From Halomicrococcus gelatinilyticus (GTDB lineage Archaea > Halobacteriota > Halobacteria > Halobacteriales > Haladaptataceae), in assembly GCA_024227995.1 (NCBI GenBank), contig CP100466.1, positions 62,001-126,000 on the forward strand: a stretch of 64,000 bases of DNA. Reading direction: 5' to 3'. Positions 59,483 through 64,000 of the stretch are shown piece by piece (within the stretch, counting starts at the first letter, position 1; every line of letters starts with the position of its first letter). Made by a program: the position numbers and the translations under genes. The notes under the pieces are model-generated. The model had not been told where the DNA came from and did not search any database. It saw only the letters and a program-made list of their open reading frames with translations.

Positions 59483-59522
59483 GTTCGGCAGTCCGCCCCC
59501 CATCACCAAAAGTTCGTTGTAC

Positions 59523-60173
59523 TCACGATGCGTCTCCCGCCGCCGTTTCGGCGGTGTCACCGGTCGATGCGGCCGTCGTCGCGGGGCGGTCGGCGAGCGG
59601 TCCCGTGTCGCACGACGCGACGGCGGCGACGATGGGCGCGTCCTGGCGGTCGGCCACGCTCGGTCCGGTCCCGGCCTCGAGCGCGTTCCAGAAGACGGCG
59701 TCGTCGCGATTTTCGACCGCGTCGCGGAGACTGCGCCAGTCGCGGTCGTCGAGGTGTCGTTCGGCGAGGTCCCCCGGGACGGCGACGCGGCGGTACCGGA
59801 TGCGGTCGGTGTCGTCGGTGGCGTAGGCGAGCTGGAACTCGTAGCGCTCGACGGGGCGGGAGGCGAAGACGGGGTGGACGGCGTCGAGCACGCTGTCGAC
59901 GGTGCTCCAGACGAGGTGCTGGGCGGGGTCGCCCGCGTCGTCGAGCAGGACGGTCACTATCGGAGCGACGCCGTCGTCGCCGTCCTCGACGGTCGCGACG
60001 GCCGGCGGTTCGGCGAGTTCGAGCGGGAGGGGGTGGGCGCGGATCTTGCCGGTCGCCAGCGCGGCCGCGTCGTCGGGGGCGCGCCACGACTGGACGGCCC
60101 AGCCACCGCCGACCAGCAGGAGGGCAGCGAACGCGATAACGACAGGAGGGACCATTTTGTTCCCGATGTACAC
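59523..60173 (-). CDS. Hypothetical protein with N-terminal membrane anchor
   Basis: 216 residues from the ATG at 60173 (or Met7 at 60155). A hydrophobic anchor VVIAFAALLLVGGGWAVQSW is at the N-terminus; the rest is soluble-looking (LATGKIRAHPLPLELAEPP...YEFQLAYATDDTDRIRYRRVAV...) with an Ala/Thr-rich tail. No family recognised. It is divergent from the TFB gene and its upstream side holds a perfect inverted repeat (60190-60218). Confidence 0.6.
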   Translation of the reverse strand: MYIGNKMVPPVVIAFAALLLVGGGWAVQSWRAPDDAAALATGKIRAHPLPLELAEPPAVATVEDGDDGVAPIVTVLLDDAGDPAQHLVWSTVDSVLDAVHPVFASRPVERYEFQLAYATDDTDRIRYRRVAVPGDLAERHLDDRDWRSLRDAVENRDDAVFWNALEAGTGPSVADRQDAPIVAAVASCDTGPLADRPATTAASTGDTAETAAGDAS

Positions 60174-60189
60174 GTCATTTCCCTTGAAT

Positions 60190-60218
60190 CTTCGCGTGAG
60201 CGTTCGCGAAACGCGAAG
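60190..60218. promoter_or_regulatory. Inverted repeat CTTCGCGT/ACGCGAAG
   Basis: Exact 8-base arms CTTCGCGT (60190-60197) and ACGCGAAG (60211-60218) enclose 13 bases containing the palindrome TTCGCGAA (60203-60210). It lies 17 bases before the start of the 59523 gene. A repressor site or a 5' hairpin are both possible. Confidence 0.5.
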
Positions 60219-60328
60219 TCCTGGCTTCGTCGACGGCTGTGAGCGCTCGCCGTATCGCGACCTACGTGAACGCCAGCAGGCGACGGAACCGACGCGGCGA
60301 CTGGCGGCGGAACGCCCCTCGTCATCGG

Positions 60329-60343
60329 CGAAAGATTTAAATA
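60329..60343 (+). promoter_or_regulatory. Strong BRE/TATA promoter of the TFB gene
   Basis: CGAAA (60329-60333) plus TTTAAATA (60336-60343) gives a textbook archaeal BRE/TATA pair. Transcription would start near 60368, leaving a leader of about 60 bases before the ATG at 60429. Confidence 0.65.
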
Positions 60344-60428
60344 CTTTTCCCCCTTACCTTACGTTAGCGACAGTCGGCTGCCGGTCCCGTGCGCCCGATT
60401 CCGGTGGCTGCCCTCCGCGATCACCACC

Positions 60429-61472
60429 ATGACGAAGACAACCATCAAGAGCTACGACGAAGGTCAGCGAGTACAGCACGACGAGCGAGTGGACGACGAA
60501 CGAGAGGACGCCGTCGAGCACGAGGAGGTCTGCCCCGAGTGTGGCGGGCGCCTCGTCTCGGACGAAGAGCACGGCGAGACGGTGTGTGGGGAGTGCGGGC
60601 TCGTGGTCGAAGAGGACAGCGTCGACCGCGGGCCGGAGTGGCGCGCGTTCGACTCCGCCGAGAAGGACGAGAAGAGTCGCGTCGGTGCCCCCACCACGAA
60701 GATGATGCACGACGAGGGGCTCTCGAGCAGCATCGGCTGGCAGAACAAGGACGCCTACGGGCGGACCCTGAGCGGCCGCCAGCGCGAGAAGATGCAGCGC
60801 CTCCGCACGTGGGACGAGCGCTTCCGCACGCGGAACGCGAAGGAACGGAACCTGAAGCAGGCGCTCGGCGAGATCGACCGCATGGCCAGCGCGCTGGGTC
60901 TGCCCGAGAACGTCCGCGAGACGGCGTCGGTCATCTACCGCCGCGCCCTCGACGAGGATCTGCTCCCCGGCCGCTCGATCGAAGGCGTCGCCACCGCCTC
61001 GCTGTACGCCGCCGCACGACAGGCTGGCGTCCCCCGCAGCATCGACGAGATGGCGGTCGTGAGCCGGATCGACGCGATGGAGTTCAAGCGCACCTACCGC
61101 TACATCGTCCGCGAACTCCACCTCGAGATCCAGCCCGCAGACCCCCACAGCTACCTCAAGCGGTACGAGAGCGAGTTCGACCTCGAACACGCGACCAAGC
61201 GCCGCGCCCACGACCTGCTCGAGACCGCGAAGCAGGAGGGCGTCACCAGCGGGAAGTCGCCGGTCGGCCTCGCCGCTGCAGCGATCTACGGTGCCGCGCT
61301 GGTGGAGGACGACGACCTCACCCAGGACGCGGTCAGCGACGTCACCGACGTGAGCACGGTGACCATCCGCAACCGCTACCAGGAACTGCTCGCCGCCGCT
61401 GGCGAGACCGACGCCCTCCCGACGAACGTCACGGTCGACGACGCCGACGGCCCCGAGGGTGCAGCGGCGTAA
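60429..61472 (+). CDS. tfb: Transcription initiation factor IIB (TFB)
   Basis: 347 residues. N-terminal zinc ribbon CPECGG...CGECG (about residues 35-58), B-reader/linker with SSIGWQNKDAYGR, and two cyclin repeats: ERNLKQALGEIDRMASALGLP...SLYAAARQAGVPRSIDEMA and HATKRRAHDLLETAKQEGVT...AAIYGAALVEDD. The protein recruits RNA polymerase to the TBP-TATA complex and contacts the BRE. Haloarchaea carry several TFB paralogues with distinct regulons; this one has an Asp/Glu-rich N-terminus before the ribbon. It has a canonical promoter about 90 bases upstream. Its neighbours (a zinc finger and a hydrolase) are unrelated. Confidence 0.97.
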   Translation: MTKTTIKSYDEGQRVQHDERVDDEREDAVEHEEVCPECGGRLVSDEEHGETVCGECGLVVEEDSVDRGPEWRAFDSAEKDEKSRVGAPTTKMMHDEGLSSSIGWQNKDAYGRTLSGRQREKMQRLRTWDERFRTRNAKERNLKQALGEIDRMASALGLPENVRETASVIYRRALDEDLLPGRSIEGVATASLYAAARQAGVPRSIDEMAVVSRIDAMEFKRTYRYIVRELHLEIQPADPHSYLKRYESEFDLEHATKRRAHDLLETAKQEGVTSGKSPVGLAAAAIYGAALVEDDDLTQDAVSDVTDVSTVTIRNRYQELLAAAGETDALPTNVTVDDADGPEGAAA

Positions 61473-61538
61473 TCCTCCTATTCTCGTCCTGTCTTCGCGG
61501 CCGGAGACGTTTATGCGACCGGCGTACAACGACCGCAC

Positions 61539-61730
61539 ATGACGGGCGCGACCGACCGCTGGCCGCCGAGCCGATGTCCGGACGACGACTGCAGCGGGCG
61601 AACGCTCTACCCTGTCGCGAACCCCTTCTTCGACTACGCCTGCGCCTGTACCGACTGCGGGCGGGTGTTCGGCCGGGAGGAGACCGACGACACCGGAGCC
61701 GGTTCGACGTTCGAGAGCGGTTCGGCGTAG
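61539..61730 (+). CDS. Small zinc-finger protein
   Basis: 63 residues with two Cys pairs, CPDDDCSGR and CACTDCGRVFGRE (CX4C...CX2C type), forming a mini zinc ribbon. Tail is acidic. Such micro-zinc-finger proteins are abundant in haloarchaea and have been linked to gene regulation or RNA/protein contacts. Function unknown. It lies 66 bases after the TFB stop on the same strand. Confidence 0.75.
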   Translation: MTGATDRWPPSRCPDDDCSGRTLYPVANPFFDYACACTDCGRVFGREETDDTGAGSTFESGSA

Positions 61731-61793
61731 CGGGCCTTCGGCGTAGCGGACCGCCCGTAACGCACGTCCGGGAGGGCGTCGTACGACGGAGCC

Positions 61794-63188
61794 ATGACTC
61801 CTCACCTCGAGACGCCGCTCGTCCACCGGGCGATAACGTCGCCCGTCGGCGCGGTGCTCTCGACCCGACCGTACGAGTGGCTGAAGCGCCGGAGTCTCCC
61901 CCGCGAGTTCCGGACGTTCCGCGTCCGCGCCGTCGCCGACGCGACGGCCGACGAGGGCGTCGACGCCTTCCTCGACGAACTCGGCACCGAGCGGGTCACG
62001 AAACGCGACCGACTGCGGTCGGCGCTCGGCCGCCACGCCGGTCGCAAGCGAGCGCGCGACGCCCTCGAAGCGCGCTGGGAGTCGGTGTTCTGGGACGGCG
62101 GCGACGAGACGCTCGCCGAGCGGGTCGCGCTGGAGTCCGACCGACGCGAGGCAAGCGGTCGCTTGGCGCAGGCGACCGACGTCCGCCGGGCGGTTCCCGA
62201 CGCCGTCGACGTCCCGCCGGTCGGGGTCGACGTTCCGGACCCGGGCGAAGCGATGGACGAGTGGGAGGACCGCATCGACGCCCCGGAGGAGGTGTACGCC
62301 GCCCCGGACTCTATGCCGGACGTGGAGACGTCGGCGACCGTTCCGGGGCCGGGCACCCGCGAGTACTGGGTCCGGTTCCCGTCGCCGTCGTCGTACGTCG
62401 ACGCGCCAGCGTTCGCGAAGGTGGTCGAACCCGACGCCCGCCGCGACGAGCGACCGACCCTGGTGTACGGCGGCGGCCTGGGCATGCAGAACGACCAGTT
62501 GCCCTACTGGCCGGAGGAGGAGTACGCCGGTCGCGAACTCGCCGCGCGGGGGTACCGCGCCGTCCTCCCGACGTCGCCGTGGCACGGCCGGCGCGAGCGG
62601 CCCGGCCGCTACAGCGGAGAACCGTACCTCGCCGCCCCGCCCGTCTCCTTCGTCGAACTGTACGCCGCCCAGCTACAGGAGTGGGCGGTGCTGACCGCGT
62701 GGGCGCGCGAGCAGGGCGCGCCGGTGGTCGGCGTCGGCGGCGTCAGCCTGGGCGGCATCGCGACGCTGCTGCTCGCGGGGTTCTGCGGGCCGTGGCCCGA
62801 CGAGACGACGCCGGACCTCGCGTTCCCGGCGGCGATGACGACACGGCTCGACCGGGTGCTCGTCGAGAGCGACCTGACGGAACTGCTCGGCGTCCGCGAC
62901 GCGGTCCGCGAGGAGGGGTGGACGCCCGGCCGCCTCGCCAACTTCGCCCCGCTGCTAACGGCCCCGAACGACCCCGGTCTCCCCCCTGAGCGCGTGTTCC
63001 CGTTCGCCGGCCGCCGGGACCGGATGGCGCCGTACCGTGACGCGCACGACCTGCTGAGGCGGTGGGACGTCCCGCCGCAGAATCGCACCGAGTGGGACGC
63101 CGGCCACTTCGGCGTGCTCGTCCGACTCGTCCGGCGGTCGACGTACCAGGACGCCGTCGACGCGCAGTTCGACTGGCTCGCGGACTGA
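61794..63188 (+). CDS. Alpha/beta hydrolase (DUF2048/ABHD18-like)
   Basis: 464 residues. The N-terminal helical domain (about 1-190) is highly charged. The hydrolase core follows, with oxyanion strand PTLVYGGGLG (about 222-231), nucleophile elbow VGVGGVSLGGIATLLLAG (Ser near 325) and the C-terminal His in DAGHFGVL. PSSPWHGRRERPGRYSG-like sequence after strand 5 fits ABHD18/DUF2048 proteins, whose natural substrates are unknown. No operon partner is clear. Confidence 0.82.
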   Translation: MTPHLETPLVHRAITSPVGAVLSTRPYEWLKRRSLPREFRTFRVRAVADATADEGVDAFLDELGTERVTKRDRLRSALGRHAGRKRARDALEARWESVFWDGGDETLAERVALESDRREASGRLAQATDVRRAVPDAVDVPPVGVDVPDPGEAMDEWEDRIDAPEEVYAAPDSMPDVETSATVPGPGTREYWVRFPSPSSYVDAPAFAKVVEPDARRDERPTLVYGGGLGMQNDQLPYWPEEEYAGRELAARGYRAVLPTSPWHGRRERPGRYSGEPYLAAPPVSFVELYAAQLQEWAVLTAWAREQGAPVVGVGGVSLGGIATLLLAGFCGPWPDETTPDLAFPAAMTTRLDRVLVESDLTELLGVRDAVREEGWTPGRLANFAPLLTAPNDPGLPPERVFPFAGRRDRMAPYRDAHDLLRRWDVPPQNRTEWDAGHFGVLVRLVRRSTYQDAVDAQFDWLAD

Positions 63189-63243
63189 GACCGCAGGCGT
63201 GCGGGGAAATCGTTCTGTCGCGTCGCAGGGTTGGTAGCGCGTG

Positions 63244-63402
63244 ATGACGTCCGCGGTCGTCTCGCGGTGGACCCGTCGGACGGTCGCCGTCGGCGCGCTG
63301 GCGCTCGCCGCGTGGCAGGTCGCCGTCCTGGTCGGCGGCCGGGCAGCCGTCGCCACCGTGTACCTCCTGCTCGGACTGTTCCACAAGCAGTCGGGTTCGT
63401 GA
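63244..63402 (+). CDS. Small membrane protein, 52 residues
   Basis: From the ATG at 63244 (GTG at 63241 also possible) the frame encodes MTSAVVSRWTRRTVAVGALALAAWQ and continues with VAVLVGGRAAVATVYLLLGLFHKQSGS. Two hydrophobic helices with a positively charged N-terminus. It lies 55 bases after the hydrolase stop. No family recognised. Confidence 0.5.
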   Translation: MTSAVVSRWTRRTVAVGALALAAWQVAVLVGGRAAVATVYLLLGLFHKQSGS

Positions 63403-63440
63403 ACGAGCAGACAGAAAGGTTCAGTCCGCGAGCCTGACCG

Positions 63441-64000
63441 TCAGTCGTCGAGTGCGGCCGCGAGCGCGTCCATCGTCCGCTCGACCTTCTCGCGGTCGGC
63501 GCCGTACCCCATGTGGCCGACGCGGAGGACGTCGTCCTCGTACGGGCCGAGGCCGGTCGCGAGCACGACGTCGTGCTCGTCGGCGAGTCGCTCCTGGAGC
63601 TGGCGGGCCCGCCCCGGAACCTCCAGGGCGGTGACGGTCGGCGAGCAGTAGGCATCCTCGTCGGGGAAGGGCGAGAGGCCCAGGTCCCGAGCGCGCTCCC
63701 GGCAGTAGTCGGCCACGTCGGCGTGGCGCTCGCGGACGTTCGCCAGGCCCTCGTCGAGCAGCAGGTCGAGCGCCTCGTCCAGCGCGGCGACGTTGGCCGG
63801 CAGTTGCGTGTACGGGAACTGCGCGTCGTCGTGGACCACGCCGTCCCACGGGCCGAGGTGGGCGTAGAACGACGGTGCGTCGCCCTCCTGGGTCGCCGCC
63901 CAGGCGTCGTCGCTGACCGAGAGGGTCGTCAGGCCGGGCGGCGCGCTGAAGCACTTCTGGGACGCGCCACAGCAGACGTCGACGCCCTCGTCCGGGACCT
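63441..64000 (-). CDS. Class V aminotransferase (alanine-glyoxylate/serine-pyruvate type), N-terminus outside window
   Basis: The frame is open from the window edge. The PLP-binding site GASQKCFSAPPGLTTLSVS (Lys of SQKCF) lies at 63940-63990 on the minus strand, followed by HLGPWDGVVHDDAQFPYTQLPANV and VLATGLGPYEDDVLRVGHMGYG at the C-terminus. This matches the small AGT/SPT-type class V enzymes, which transfer an amino group between alanine or serine and glyoxylate or pyruvate. The N-terminal about half is missing here. Confidence 0.88.
   Translation of the reverse strand, partial: VPDEGVDVCCGASQKCFSAPPGLTTLSVSDDAWAATQEGDAPSFYAHLGPWDGVVHDDAQFPYTQLPANVAALDEALDLLLDEGLANVRERHADVADYCRERARDLGLSPFPDEDAYCSPTVTALEVPGRARQLQERLADEHDVVLATGLGPYEDDVLRVGHMGYGADREKVERTMDALAAALDD

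Overview
The window looks like chromosomal (or megaplasmid) DNA of a haloarchaeon, class Halobacteria. The evidence is very high G+C with GTC/GAC-rich codon use, acidic proteins, leaderless or short-leader genes with TATA boxes about 25-35 bases upstream, and archaeal or haloarchaeal families: TFB, S17e, a thermosome subunit, HalOD1 and HTH-10 regulators, SPW-repeat and DUF7344-type proteins. I cannot name the genus. About 70 genes are supported. The first (a Hanks-type kinase) and the last (a class V aminotransferase) are cut by the window edges.

Layout. 1-2.8 kb: kinase tail, DUF211, a VIT1-like membrane protein and an arylsulfotransferase-like propeller. 3-14.2 kb: an aldehyde ferredoxin oxidoreductase homologue that lacks all its Fe-S cysteines, followed by an apparent amide/C1 neighbourhood (two formamidase/acetamidase paralogues, an AmiS/UreI-type amide channel and a molybdopterin formate dehydrogenase). 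Interspersed are a two-subunit fluoride channel, a divergent thermosome subunit and a possible IS200/IS605 end. 14.3-27.6 kb: an isolated nuoB-nuoCD pair, membrane proteins, a two-RCK K+ channel, a Gfo/Idh oxidoreductase, a glycosyltransferase-like protein and an orphan MacB-type permease. 28-31.8 kb: HalOD1, small membrane proteins, and a divergent amino-acid oxidase / ornithine-cyclodeaminase pair.

31.8-33.8 kb is the most unusual segment. A ParA-like ATPase and a small partner overlap by ATGA and are flanked on both sides by AT-rich palindromic repeats (TATCTAGATA, GATAGCTATC and CCAGATA variants). It resembles a plasmid-type partition cassette with a centromere. 34-49.9 kb: thioredoxin, a methyltransferase, two disulfide-reductase paralogues (one with a His-rich tail), a TetR regulator with a perfect operator next to an ABC-2 exporter, an HTH-10/HalOD1 pair, a uracil-DNA-glycosylase-like protein, a cyclase, VapBC and a SprT-like protease.

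50-53.7 kb: an aa3-type cytochrome oxidase operon (subunit II with a repeated N-glycosylation-sequon tail, a I+III fusion, and a subunit IV-like protein). 53.8-64 kb: a DUF7344 regulator, an Lrp/AsnC regulator broken by an exact 14-base tandem duplication, acyl-CoA synthetase with an alpha/beta hydrolase and a MaoC protein, S17e, HTH regulators, TFB and two further hydrolase/aminotransferase genes.

Functional links I infer: amide uptake -> formamidase -> formate -> formate dehydrogenase; nuoBCD and cytochrome oxidase as respiratory parts; and acyl-CoA synthetase, hydrolase and MaoC as an acyl-CoA module whose local regulator has been lost.
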